64,000 nucleotides of DNA. It comes from Effrenium voratum (lineage: Eukaryota > Sar > Dinophyceae > Suessiales > Symbiodiniaceae). The position numbers and the translations under genes are program-made. The number at the start of each line of letters is the position of its first letter. The stretch's first letter is position 1. The DNA lies in assembly GCA_963377175.1 (NCBI GenBank), contig CAUJNA010003240.1, positions 208,501-272,500 on the forward strand, in the 5' to 3' direction. Positions 1 to 9,686 of the stretch are shown piece by piece. The notes beneath the pieces are model-generated. The model saw nothing but the letters and a program-made list of their open reading frames with translations, ran no database searches and had not been told where the DNA came from.

Positions 1-378
1 GAGGTAGTGCCTTAGTGCGCAAGGATGGTGGCAAGGATGCGTGACGTGCGAAATGTATTTGAAGAATGTGCATGCTGTACTGTAAGCCAGGAAGCTGGGT
101 GCAGTCACGGCACCAGCCTTTGCAGCCAGTCCACGACCGCTCTGCCAGGTGCTGCAGCTCCACCTCATAGAGCTGGCCTCAGGCTGACACATCTATGCAA
201 ACGTGCCAAGCGCCAAGCCAACATGCAAATTGCACTGAGCTGCTTTTCAGCAGCCAGTGGACAATGATTGCTGCAGCAACGCTCCGGTGTCTACCAGCAC
301 TGCAGGCAAAGCAGAGGCTGAAGGTCTGTGGCGTCTTGATCGCCTTGAGCCACTGGAGCCAGCAAAAAAGCCCCCTCC
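1..378. other. No gene seen
   Basis: Short overlapping reading frames occur on both strands but none has family motifs or clear splice signals. The minus-strand frame of the next gene may run a little into this stretch through a T-rich run near 365-371. Confidence 0.4.
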
Positions 379-1503
379 TCAGTTAGCGCCAAGTAAGTTT
401 GACAAAGGTTCGTCTGACTGAAACCCGCGCCAGCAAGCTCTGAAGCCAGGGGGCAGCATGACAGCAAACTTGGGATGCTGGGCAATCCTCAGCTGAATGA
501 CGGGGTTCGTGCCCATGTGCCTGGTGTCCCTCGCCGGATCGTGGAAGGCATGCAGCGGGATCACCAGATCAAACATGGCATAGGTCTTCTTGTTTGAGAG
601 CTGAGCTAGACCAGCTGAATAGACCTGCGCATCAGGGATTTGGCGGCCACACTCACCCCGCAGAGCAATATGCTTATTTTCTGGACCCCCCAGCCTTGAC
701 TTTGTGTGGCTTTGGCATGGGCTTGGGCTGGGGTCTTATCTTTGGTGCTGCCCTTGAAGTGGCATCATCATCATCATCATCACTGCCTGGATCAACTAGA
801 TCCACTGGATCTGGGGTGGCTGGATCCTCCACTAGGTCGGCTGGATGCTCTGGATCCACTGGATCCTCTGCGTCGCAGTCACTGACTAGGTCCACTTCCA
901 CTAAATCTGTTGGATCTGGGGTGGCTGGATCTGGATCCTCTGGCTCTGGGGTGGCTGGATCCTGTGGATGGAAGTCCCTGACTGTGTCCGCTAGATCCAC
1001 TGGATCCACTAGATCCTTGGTTGGAAGCACTGGGGCGGAGGCTGGCTCAATTGGACTGTTCTCTTGCTCAAAAGCCTCCATCACCTCTCTCCGGTTCTCC
1101 TCCAACCACTCCTGGAGCTGCCTGTGGATGACTTCTTCCTCAGCCATAGGACAGGGTTTGAGTGTCAGGCAAGGAGGGCTGGCTCAAAAGTCAACAGCCC
1201 CTGTCGCCAGGTGACAGCTTGAAGTCGCCCAGCTGGTACTGGCTTCAGCAGCACCGGGATAAAGTCAGGCGTCACCCTCACCGGCAGGCGTCCTTCGGGC
1301 AACCCACAGGGGAGACTGCAAAGCACAAAGCGCGCCCTGTATGTAACAGAATCACACACTAGCCAAGCCTTGGGTGCAGTTTGGGCAGGACAAGGGCAGG
1401 GTCCTGGCTCACAGGGAGGCTCAACGTTCTCCCGCTGCGCCAGCTCTCGGTACTCCGCCAGGCACTCCAAGGAGATTCTCCCCGGCAAAAGGCAAACAAC
1501 CAT
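379..1503 (-). CDS. Uncharacterised protein with acidic linker, frame broken twice
   Basis: Three minus-strand blocks follow one another without introns. Block 1 (1503-1165) starts at an ATG and reads MVVCLLPGRISLECLAEYRE, with several Cys-Pro pairs. Block 2 (1147-674) begins MAEEEVIHRQLQEWLEENRR and continues into an Asp/Pro-rich acidic stretch with a run of six Asp. Block 3 (about 690-379) contains LVIPLHAFHDPARDTRHMG and ends at a stop. Dropping one base from the six-C run at 686-691 joins block 2 to block 3 in one open frame. A single-base shift near 1165-1190 would join blocks 1 and 2. The frame is open upstream of the ATG to about 1574, behind a possible acceptor. I do not recognise the family. 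It is either a decayed gene or a good gene with homopolymer sequencing errors. Confidence 0.5.
770..1020. repeat. Imperfect GGATC/CACTGGATC repeat encoding Asp-Pro linker
   Basis: Irregular copies of a short unit such as CTGGATCCACTGGATC recur through this stretch. On the minus strand they encode the Pro/Asp/Val-rich acidic linker of the gene at 379-1503. The plus-strand serine/glycine frame over the same bases is a shadow of the repeat. Confidence 0.6.
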
Positions 1504-1574
1504 GGCTGTCGGAAGGGGGGTAGATGTGCTGAGCTGCTGTGCCTGCTGAGTGCCTGCTGTTTGCTGATGAGTGC

Positions 1575-2059
1575 CTTGCAGAAAAAAAGAGCTGCTGCAG
1601 CATGGGCCAAATAGCAGGCAATTTAGTTGCAGGCTGCACCTCAACTCTCTTCAAGTGCGCATGCTATCATGCACTAGACCTGCATGCTGCCCACCCCAGC
1701 CTCTCAGAACATCTCGCTGTGCTCCTCAGCTATGCCTTGGAAAGCGGAACCGATGCGCACAGGGAAGGGCCGCTGCCATATAAGGGAAAAGTGAGAAGAA
1801 ATGCAAGTGTGAGATGCTACACTTCCCATAGTTGCATCTCTTGTCAGGTCCCCTCATGAGCTTTGCAGTGCAGTGCAAACACTGTGTTCAATAGTGACAC
1901 TGTCAAGTGAGAAGTACGTGATGAACATATCGCAAGCCAAAGGGGGGCATAAAGCAGCCACACGATATGCATGCTTATCTCATGCATGCACTGCTCCTCA
2001 TAATGTCTCGCACTTATGCAACGTGCTCTGACAGGCACCTCATGTCCCCCGCACTTTTG
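1575..2059. other. No gene seen
   Basis: No frame with coding character or family motifs. The stretch leads into the TTTCTCATA minisatellite. Confidence 0.4.
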
Positions 2060-2520
2060 TATGTGTCTAACACATGTACATGTCTCTCATATGTCTGTCA
2101 TAGTTTCTCATATTGTTCATATGTCTCATAGTTTATCATATTTATCACAGTTTCTCATATTTCTCATATTGTATCATATTTTCTCATACATTCCATAGTT
2201 TCTCATAGTTTCTCATATTTCTCATAGTTTCTCATATTTTCTCATATTTCTCATAGCTTCTCATATTTTCTCAGATTTATCATAAGTTCTCATACTTCTC
2301 ATAGTTTCTCATATTTCTCATATTTCTCACAGTTTGTCATATTTTCTCATGCGCGTCTCATAGTTGCTATCATATGTTTCTCAGATGTGTCTCATGCGTC
2401 TCTCATATGTGTCATCAAATATGCTACATACTTTCTCACACATTTCTCATACTTTTGCATATGTTACCCACACGTTCTCACACGTGTCTGACATGTCTGT
2501 CATACACTGGCATTATGCCA
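2060..2520. repeat. Degenerate TTTCTCATA minisatellite
   Basis: Dozens of diverged copies of a 9-11 base unit (TTTCTCATAT, TTTCTCATAG, TGTCTCATAT) run in tandem, with the purest part at about 2130-2340. Any reading frame through it is repeat translation. Confidence 0.85.
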
Positions 2521-3555
2521 CAAGCTATTTGCTTTCAACAAGTCTACCACTCAGACTCAAGCACATAGCTGTGGTGCATAGGAGTCATATAGTGTCAGCC
2601 ATGCACTCAAACATGATTGCGCAATGCAAGCATGAGGAGGCCCGCCCGGGCTTCGTCATGTTTGAATTGTCAGTCATGCTGGCATGCTGCTGCCCTCTCA
2701 TTGCCTGGACACTCTTTATGACACGCTGCTATTGCAAAACGATTACGTCACAGAAAGTGCGCCCCACTCATTAATTAAGCAAAGAAGTGTTTCCTTACAG
2801 GTAGGGTCCATGCTGGCTGCAGAAACACACCCTCACTGTGACCAAGACTCATCTTGTGCGTGCATGCACTCTGAGGTTTGGTCAGCTTGCCATAGTCCAT
2901 GCAGAGGCCTGGGCCGGGGGAAGGGGGGCCAACGCTGGCCCAGGATGCTCCATGAGCTTGCTGAGTCTGAGGAAATTGTTGAAGCTGGTTTACTTGACCC
3001 TGTGGTTTACATATATTGCCACTTTCAGCCCAGTGCAGAGCGCCCTGTTTTCTCCTCCCACGTGATACTTGAAGCAAACTTCAGCCATGGTAAGGGCAGG
3101 TGTCCAAGGGCATGCCACCCAATATGAAAACCAAAAGAGCATATTGGATACCTACTAGGAGCCCGAGACCCAAAATATAAGGGCCTTCACAAAGTGCCAG
3201 GAGTTGGGGTCAGTAAATGAGGTTTGGGACAAGAATGATGGATTCAGACACCCCCAACACCCTAATGGAGGGCCCAATGATCCTCATACCCCTCTGACTC
3301 CCCGCAAGCTCTCTCAAAGTGGACCAAGCAAAGGGGTGCTGCCCAATAAAAGTGGTGCTCTGGGTTTTGACCCACGCCATGTGCCCCCTCCCTAAAAAGA
3401 GGAGGTTGGTGTTGGCTTCCCCTTGGTTTTCCTGTTCTGGCAGATCCTGTAAGGGTCACGACTCCTCAAGACCCTTGGACCCTCAAGATCAAGCCATTTC
3501 AGGCCCCATCGACACTAGGGTTATGCAACAGTGCCTACTGGGTAGCAAGATGGTC

Positions 3556-3600
3556 CAGTGGTCCAGTGGTAAAGTTTTCCAGTGGCTTACTGGACCACTG
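3556..3600. repeat. Perfect 11-bp inverted repeat
   Basis: CAGTGGTCCAG at 3556-3566 is the exact reverse complement of CTGGACCACTG at 3590-3600, with a 23-base loop. GGTCCAGT also repeats directly just upstream. Confidence 0.7.
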
Positions 3601-3950
3601 CACCAACAAGCAAACTCACAGTTGATGATTTCTCTGAGTTCAGCACTGCGCAGGCAGTAGCTCTGCCTTGCCTGGCGTGGCATTGGCCCCCTTTCAATGC
3701 CATGCCTTTCCATGTGGCCCTGCTACTCCCCCAATGTGTCATCAAAGCTTAAATAGCAAAACTGTGGCCCTTCCTGGCACAACCTTTGGAGGTGTCTAAT
3801 AATTATAAGAAGCCATGCGCTCTGAACCATGCAGCTGTACTCGCAAATGCGCCAGGCAGACCTCCTCATGCTGCAGGGCAAGCCGCTGCAGCTGCTGCTT
3901 GCGCCAGGGCATGTTCCATGTTGGCATGTAACATGTGCTTTGGACATGCC

Positions 3951-3981
3951 ACTCCTGTGCTCAGCTCTTCAGCACAGGAGT
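3951..3981. repeat. Perfect 11-bp hairpin, 9-base loop
   Basis: ACTCCTGTGCT at 3951-3961 pairs exactly with AGCACAGGAGT at 3971-3981. No T-run follows, so it does not look like a terminator. Confidence 0.75.
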
Positions 3982-4232
3982 TTCATGTCAGAAGCACATG
4001 TCAATCTTCTCAGTAATATGAACATGCACACACAGAAGCACACATGTAACCAATGAGGGCAAACAACGCACCACATGTGTGTCACAACCATAGTGCCTAC
4101 CCACCCAATGCTCACTGTATTGTAGCCATATCAAGCACTTAATCAACGCACATGTGTGGAAGCTTACCAACCCTCATGTGTGTAGCAATGATACTGGATG
4201 TGCATGAGTCTGCGGATAATGGCTCTGTGCTC

Positions 4233-4281
4233 CTCACATGCTTCTCATGTGTTTGCTAGAAACACATGTGAAGCATCTGAG
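4233..4281. repeat. 22-bp hairpin, 5-base loop
   Basis: Arms 4233-4254 and 4260-4281 pair at 20 of 22 positions around the loop GCTAG. It lies about 170 bases from the left end of the copia element. Confidence 0.75.
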
Positions 4282-4450
4282 AAACACTGGGCACTGAAAT
4301 GCGCATGGTTTTATGGCCAATTCTTGGTTTATGGTAAACACGTACATGGCATGATTATGCCGAATTGTTGTGCCAAAATGGTCTGATTTTCCCCCATATG
4401 CTGTATACCAGTTACCTTTTGCTAGTATACCACTTCCATGGGTCAAAGTT

Positions 4451-4610
4451 TAGAACAGGTTAAACAACCGGGAAGGGTCACAAATGAACCCTGTACTCAG
4501 CGCGCTTTTTCCTTGAGCCATACGCAGTCGTAATGATGAGACTGCGCAAGTGAGACATTCATGCATTGGGGTTTTACATGGTTGATAAATACATCACGTT
4601 ACAAACTACA
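4451..4610 (-). repeat. 3' LTR of copia element (160 bp)
   Basis: Identical to 16867-17026 except for one A/C difference in the middle. Read on the minus strand it starts TGTAGTTTGT and ends CCTGTTCTA, so only the 5' TG of the usual TG...CA ends is present. Confidence 0.9.
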
Positions 4611-4620
4611 CCCCCCGTGC
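4611..4620 (-). other. Polypurine tract
   Basis: On the minus strand GCACGGGGGG sits directly against the 3' LTR start. This is the position and composition expected of the plus-strand primer of an LTR element. Confidence 0.65.
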
Positions 4621-4892
4621 CCGGATGTGAAACAGGAGGACAAATGAAAGGGATGAAACAACCAAAGAAACCCGATCGGCATGAAGTCCTTTTGCAGTAC
4701 ACAAGCACTTGGATTCGAGCAACCGACAGTTAAGGTCTTCCGCCTCCACTGACCGTCGCTCTCGCGAGGCGTGCTCATGCACTGTACATTGATCCTCGGC
4801 CAACATGGATTGAGAAGTATAATGAATATTGAATTTGAAATGTAAATGGATGTCAGCCGAAGATTGAAAAGATTGTTGAAGAGATCGCTCAT

Positions 4893-5864
4893 TCATCGCC
4901 AATTCCAATTGCGGGAGCTCTTCCACGGACGCTGATCATCAGACCACCACGAGTCCCAGGATTGGCCCCAGCTTCCCCAGTACGACTGGCTCCATTGTCG
5001 ATCTTGCCATTGGCCACCGGTCTCCCGGAGCTGCGGAATGGGCTTGCGCGTCACACCGACAACTGCAGGGAGCGGGGTGGCTCGTCCAGGGATTTCGATG
5101 CCGGGGATCTCCTCTTCGACAAAGCAAAGCAACTCAACCAATACCATTTCGGGGTCTCCCACAGACGAGAAATCCCGGGTCCAGCCCATCACGGGGTAGC
5201 GGTTGCTCTTGTCAAGGCTTCCATACAATGCAGCAAATTGTTCTGGTTCCAGAAATCTGCCACCATGCACCACATACACGTCCTTCGGATCAACCTCCTG
5301 CACGTCCTCCGTTGGCGGCACCAGCGTTAGCCGTGCGTGATATTTCGGCACAGCAACGCTTCCTTGGATCATTTCCTTGGTTCTCCCGAAACTCGGAATA
5401 ATGCATCGTGCCACCTTCTCGATAAACTCGAGGGCGGACGGCGTCAGGTCTCCCCGCGCGGCAGTGTAGGCGTAGAAGGGGTCATTGATCAGCCTCTCGT
5501 ACAACGTGGTGTACTCCTTGGTGCGAAGAACTGCTTTCTTGGCGATGTCCTTCATGATCCCGAGGCCCCCTCTTGCGCTTCGATCCCCTCGCGCATCCTT
5601 CCGCTGCGTCAAGATCTGAGTCTCAACCTGGTCCATGGAAAGCGGCACGCCCAAGCTGTTGGCCATCTCCTGCAATCGGACGACCCTGGCTATTTTCTTG
5701 ATATCGGGCATGCGCTCCATGAGACGGTCACACTGGAAACAGTTGATGGTGCCGACCGGGATGAGGATTTTGCAGCGCGGGCACTCAACGTCGGGGATGT
5801 GCGTGACCTCCGCGAAGCGCCAGTTGGTCGACTTCTGCTTGTTGGGATCCAGGTCCTGCCACAA
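4893..5864 (-). CDS. Copia cargo, C-terminal zinc-ribbon segment
   Basis: The last segment of the element's coding sequence, open for 323 codons from a non-ATG position. Near its start two Cys pairs (CPRC and CFQC, 12 residues between pairs) make a zinc ribbon. The middle is mixed alpha/beta without a motif I know, and the tail is rich in Trp, Gln and Ser (GSWGQSWDSWW). It overlaps the preceding Tpt1-like frame. The frames meet cleanly at the Glu-Trp-Phe codons near 5865, so one base gained or lost there probably separates what was one polyprotein. Function is unknown; nucleic-acid binding is a guess from the ribbon. Confidence 0.65.
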   Translation of the reverse strand: MWQDLDPNKQKSTNWRFAEVTHIPDVECPRCKILIPVGTINCFQCDRLMERMPDIKKIARVVRLQEMANSLGVPLSMDQVETQILTQRKDARGDRSARGGLGIMKDIAKKAVLRTKEYTTLYERLINDPFYAYTAARGDLTPSALEFIEKVARCIIPSFGRTKEMIQGSVAVPKYHARLTLVPPTEDVQEVDPKDVYVVHGGRFLEPEQFAALYGSLDKSNRYPVMGWTRDFSSVGDPEMVLVELLCFVEEEIPGIEIPGRATPLPAVVGVTRKPIPQLRETGGQWQDRQWSQSYWGSWGQSWDSWWSDDQRPWKSSRNWNWR

Positions 5865-7479
5865 ACCACTCCGGCCTCGGGTTTCCGGGCTGCTGCTTCA
5901 CAGCCCGGGCCCAGTTTCTGTAGAGGCCATAGCGGGCGGTCTCGAATTCAAGCGCGATCTGCTCTTCTTTCGGGAGGTTCTCGTCGTAAACGTCCCTGAC
6001 CTTCGTCACATTGCCAATGCGGTGGGGCCGCGTCATGTCGCGGCACGCTGTCGGGGCCCACTGTTTGTAATAGAGCTTACACTCCTTCTCGGCCTTCGCC
6101 ATGAACGATTCCAGCAGCACTGGGGTCCCGACAACGCCCTTCTGGGTCTCTTCCCGATACTTCTTGATGCTGTCCTGGTAATTCCGTCTGACACTGACAT
6201 ACATCCGGCTTGACCAAATAAACTTTGCACATTCAGCGTCATAGGCGTAAATGAGGACCTTGTTCGTGATCCAATCCTCCGTCACCAGGGCTTCCCCGTC
6301 TCCGGGTGCGTACAGCCGACATCCCAATTGGATCAACATCTCCACATCGACGGCGATGTTGATGGGTCGGTCAGCACGTGCACCCCCCGCCTTCCGGCCA
6401 TGCCTGTCCCAAGGAGGCACTACCGTTAGGTAGGCGTGACCGCGCGAGGTTTGCCGGTCTCCCATTCCGCCCGGAAAGATGCCCATGTAGATGATGTCAA
6501 AGAAATTCCGCATGTTGCACGTGTGGTAGGCGATTTTGGGCAGCGCCTTTCGGCGTGCGTCCGAGAAATCTTTGCAGAAGCCCGGTCGCACACCCTTCTT
6601 TGCGTGCTCAATGGTGTAGTTGACATCCATTGCAATGGGATCTCCAGGAATATTGTCAAAGCCGCTGGCCTCGGTCACCCAATCGTTGTGGCCAGTGAAC
6701 GCGCGAATGCGTAGCGGCATGAAACTGAGCCCGTTCCATTGCTGCCCGGCCGGCGCGTACTCGACATAGACCTCGAACCGATTCGATGTGGACGTGGCCT
6801 GAAGAAGAGTGTATTGGGTGCAGTTCCAGTCATATCGACGTTGGATCCATTTGGCGACGGCTGCGTAGTCGAAGGAGTTGTCCTTGAGATTGATCTCAGG
6901 GATGGATCGCGTCGCATGTTCGTGGGCATGTCCGCGAACCAAATACGACACCTTCTTGCTCAAGAACGTCCTTCTGCCATAGTTCTGGATCTGGGGAATC
7001 TTGATTCCTGAGCATTTGATCCACTCCCTCTTGGGTTCAGCAGCCTGGCCACGGGTCTCCCCGGGCTTTCCAGCAGCTTTGGAAACTGCCTTCGCCTTGG
7101 GGATGATCTCCGGGCCACGGATCTCTCCGGGCTGAGTCTTGCTGGTCCCAGCCACGGACGCCTGATCACTGGATGAGGCAGCCTGCATTGGCATTGCCTT
7201 TGATTTCACCTTTGGTGTCGCAGCACTGAGAGCTGCAGTCATTTTGTTATGACTTTTCCGCTTGGAAGTGAGGTCCTCCTCATCCGAAGAAGAAGACCAA
7301 TCGATCACATCGTTGAGGCCGCTGACGGTCGCCGCGTGAATGTCGGGTTGCATCATCTGTAAGATCTTTGCTTCCTCCTTGACGGTGTCAAGGGGGTAGA
7401 GGGGGTTTGCCTCCTTTTCAGTCTCCAGGAAAATCTCGCGCTTCGGCTCTTGCGCGGCGATTTCGTTGATCGCCTCCAA
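5785..7479 (-). CDS. Copia cargo, Tpt1/KptA-like RNA 2'-phosphotransferase domain
   Basis: Known Tpt1/KptA enzymes remove a splice-junction 2'-phosphate from RNA using NAD+. Here a low-complexity Ser/Lys/Ala linker (residues 60-150) precedes a region with the family's order of motifs. These are TFLSKKVSYLVRGHA (171-185, like the SKxLSYxLRH start), RFEVYVEY then RIRAFTGHN (234-265, like the RF...IRAxQGH block), YHTCNMRNFFDIIYMGIFPGG (318-338, like HGT...I...GL) and RGHAYL (346-351, like RxHxHL). The usual Arg-His of the first motif reads Arg-Gly-His, so activity is uncertain. Upstream the in-frame sequence continues to about 7555, where it meets the SGNH frame at a shift. The domain is part of the retroelement, not a host gene. 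Confidence 0.72.
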   Translation of the reverse strand: MEAINEIAAQEPKREIFLETEKEANPLYPLDTVKEEAKILQMMQPDIHAATVSGLNDVIDWSSSSDEEDLTSKRKSHNKMTAALSAATPKVKSKAMPMQAASSSDQASVAGTSKTQPGEIRGPEIIPKAKAVSKAAGKPGETRGQAAEPKREWIKCSGIKIPQIQNYGRRTFLSKKVSYLVRGHAHEHATRSIPEINLKDNSFDYAAVAKWIQRRYDWNCTQYTLLQATSTSNRFEVYVEYAPAGQQWNGLSFMPLRIRAFTGHNDWVTEASGFDNIPGDPIAMDVNYTIEHAKKGVRPGFCKDFSDARRKALPKIAYHTCNMRNFFDIIYMGIFPGGMGDRQTSRGHAYLTVVPPWDRHGRKAGGARADRPINIAVDVEMLIQLGCRLYAPGDGEALVTEDWITNKVLIYAYDAECAKFIWSSRMYVSVRRNYQDSIKKYREETQKGVVGTPVLLESFMAKAEKECKLYYKQWAPTACRDMTRPHRIGNVTKVRDVYDENLPKEEQIALEFETARYGLYRNWARAVKQQPGNPRPEWFVAGPGSQQAEVDQLALRGGHAHPRR

Positions 7480-9686
7480 CTCCCTCTCACGGACCTCATT
7501 GTCGAAAGGGTCCTCAGGGTTCTTTGCAATTGCCGGACCGCCAGTTTCCTGGGGTGCCGCTCGGTGTCATCGGTGTGGATGCGGTCAGCTCGAGACGTGT
7601 TGGATATGAGAGTCTGGGGGTCGAGGACGGTGATTCCCGCGGAACCATGCAACAAACGAGCATGCCCGTCCATCTGAGTCTTGTAAGATTCACTCAGCCC
7701 ATACGTCTCATAGTCCCTCGGCACGATGAGGACGACCTGGACGACGTCTTCCCGAAAAGCAATATGGCATAGCCGATCACGGACAGTCATCACCGCTCGG
7801 GCATTCCTTTCGATGATGTCCATCGCAGCCTTCCGCTTTGCCTCGGAATCAGTGGCCCAGCCCGCTAGGGCGGCGGGGTTGTCGATGTAACCGTTACGAC
7901 CGACAACGTCATTCCCGGACCACGAGATCACGATGACGTACGGCCGGGGCTCAGGCCTTTCGGCGAGCTTTAGCATTGCCCGCTCAGCAGCGTCAAGAGA
8001 TTCTGCTAGTCCTTTGCCCCATGTCATTTCGGACCAGACCTCGTGCTTGTGCCCAAAGAGCGTCCGCTTATTCTCCTTGAGGATGGTGCCAACATCTGTC
8101 TTTGCTCCATCTTTGACCAACGCATTGAAGGAGTCGCCGAAAAACAGATAGTTGACCGCGGGTTTCCCCGGGCAGAAGAGGATATCGAAAGCCTCAGCCG
8201 GAGCCTCTTTGAGAATTCCCGCAGTACCTGTCAACGATGACATGGCGTTCTTGGCGAGAGCCAGCGCATCGGTACGTTCACTCATCTTGGCAAGGTCGAC
8301 ACCGGAGTTCACGTCCTTGACGATGAATGATTGAGTTGCCGCATCACGGAACATGTCTGACCAAGCCTCTCGGTTGGCGACGCGCAGCTCGTCGGGGACG
8401 ACCTCGGCCTTCACCTTCCCATCGTGCAGGATGTAGTCCGAGCCGTAGTCAACTCGAGCAAGCGGCACATCTTTGTAGTGCCTCTCGGAGAATGCCGAGC
8501 GTACCGTCTTCAAGGCCTTCTCCACGGGCAGTGCTTCAGCCATGGTCGCAACTAGTAGCCGTGTTTGGATAACCTTTTCTTGAACCGACACTGCATAAGC
8601 AAAAGCCTTGTGAATCAAGTCAGTCATGATGTACGTATAGGATTCAGTATTCTTGAGATTCCGTCCCCTACCTTCAGCATGTTGGACAGTGCAAGAACAC
8701 ACTCTTCCATCAAAGTAATTGTGGAGGCAATGCATGTTGGTCTTAACAGTCCATGGTTTCTTCATAGGAATCCCATCGGTAGTTTTGACACCAACAGCAC
8801 AACCATCAAACTTAACAGGAGTCATGTTGTTTCGAATTACGAACTTGTCAACAGCCTTATCGTCCCAATAAGTGCAACTCCTGGGCCATTCAATAGCAAT
8901 CAACGGTTTGGCAAATTCCATTGAGTTCACGAGGTCAACGAAAGCAGACCAAATTCTTTTGTAAATGGATCGATGTTGCTTCACCTTCTCTTTCGCCGTG
9001 TCATGGTTCATGTTAATATGAGACCAAGCAGTTCCGCCAGTGCAAGGGATACTTGCCCATAGTAAAACAGGAATAGAGCCCTTGTTGCCGATAGAGCGGA
9101 TATGCTTCACCTCGTCAACGACACGCTTACGAGTAGCATGAGAAAGAATATCATCGTCCTGGGTAATCCGAATCACGTGGCAGCCAAAAGCGGGTCGGCG
9201 CGAAGTATCACCAAGCTTGGAATCGTGTGAACAGCAAACTTCAACCAGAATACGATTAGGGGAACCCCCCGTATTCCTGGCCTCGGATTTCTCCAGGCGT
9301 GGCGACACAGCAGCCGGCATACCTGGGACATCCATTTTGCTAGCAATATTCATGAGTTTGAGCCCTCCCTGCCACTTCTCAGCATTTGTGAAAGGTTTCG
9401 TCAGAATATCTGCTGCCTGAAGTTCAGTGGACACGTGTGTAAGCTTGTAGTGTTTCCGCCTGAATTGCTCCGCTAACCAAGCAAGATTGACACGTTGGGT
9501 CTTGTCGGTATGGCGAAAGGCCGGAGATCTACCACTTTCAAGAATACGGATAGTGGCCTGGTTGTCCTCGAGAAAAATGCCTTCGAAAGAACCATTGTTG
9601 ATAAGAGTCACACCCTCGCTACCAACACGTTCATCCCCAACATACTCAAAGTCGGTTGTCCCTGATCTCTTTGGCCTCGATTTCAA
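7353..9686 (-). CDS. Copia RNase H end, methyltransferase-like and SGNH hydrolase domains
   Basis: Residues 35-100 complete the copia RNase H: LEDNQATIRI, RHTDKTQRVN and ADILTKPF. A second domain follows (145-365) with VEVCCSHDSKLGD, like a Rossmann motif I, and WASIPCTGGTAW, where Pro-Cys resembles the catalytic loop of C5 cytosine methyltransferases; IEWPRSC follows. Methyltransferase fold is likely, catalysis unproven. A third domain (about 500-715) shows SGNH/GDSL hydrolase blocks: GDS with Ser519, GND with Asn592, and DRIH with Asp701 and His704, giving the full catalytic set. Such enzymes cleave esters; the substrate here is unknown. The frame ends in a basic tail that is out of frame with the next segment. 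The first ATG-like position is arbitrary because the frame enters from RNase H. Confidence 0.78.
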   Translation of the reverse strand: MKSRPKRSGTTDFEYVGDERVGSEGVTLINNGSFEGIFLEDNQATIRILESGRSPAFRHTDKTQRVNLAWLAEQFRRKHYKLTHVSTELQAADILTKPFTNAEKWQGGLKLMNIASKMDVPGMPAAVSPRLEKSEARNTGGSPNRILVEVCCSHDSKLGDTSRRPAFGCHVIRITQDDDILSHATRKRVVDEVKHIRSIGNKGSIPVLLWASIPCTGGTAWSHINMNHDTAKEKVKQHRSIYKRIWSAFVDLVNSMEFAKPLIAIEWPRSCTYWDDKAVDKFVIRNNMTPVKFDGCAVGVKTTDGIPMKKPWTVKTNMHCLHNYFDGRVCSCTVQHAEGRGRNLKNTESYTYIMTDLIHKAFAYAVSVQEKVIQTRLLVATMAEALPVEKALKTVRSAFSERHYKDVPLARVDYGSDYILHDGKVKAEVVPDELRVANREAWSDMFRDAATQSFIVKDVNSGVDLAKMSERTDALALAKNAMSSLTGTAGILKEAPAEAFDILFCPGKPAVNYLFFGDSFNALVKDGAKTDVGTILKENKRTLFGHKHEVWSEMTWGKGLAESLDAAERAMLKLAERPEPRPYVIVISWSGNDVVGRNGYIDNPAALAGWATDSEAKRKAAMDIIERNARAVMTVRDRLCHIAFREDVVQVVLIVPRDYETYGLSESYKTQMDGHARLLHGSAGITVLDPQTLISNTSRADRIHTDDTERHPRKLAVRQLQRTLRTLSTMRSVRGSWRRSTKSPRKSRSARFSWRLKRRQTPSTPLTPSRRKQRSYR

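Larger units (their letters stand above)
2521..4450. other. Intergenic stretch with hairpins, no gene supported
   Basis: No frame here shows family motifs or a convincing exon. The notable content is three inverted repeats, listed separately, and many copies of the palindromic ACATGT/CACATG words between 3900 and 4280. Confidence 0.4.

Noticed and set aside
594..1214. 206-codon plus-strand serine/glycine-rich frame
   Set aside because: Shadow of the repeat that encodes the acidic linker on the minus strand, where flanking sequence is protein-like.
2060..2520. Possible CRISPR-like array
   Set aside because: Units are contiguous and degenerate, with no spacers; a minisatellite in a eukaryotic genome.
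4373..4382. CCATTTTGGC on the minus strand, part of the spliced leader
   Set aside because: Only ten bases match and the next ones diverge; expected by chance at roughly this frequency.
5337..6213. Long plus-strand frames of 190-220 codons inside the copia element
   Set aside because: Antisense shadows of the Tpt1-like and zinc-ribbon segments, whose minus-strand frames carry the family motifs.
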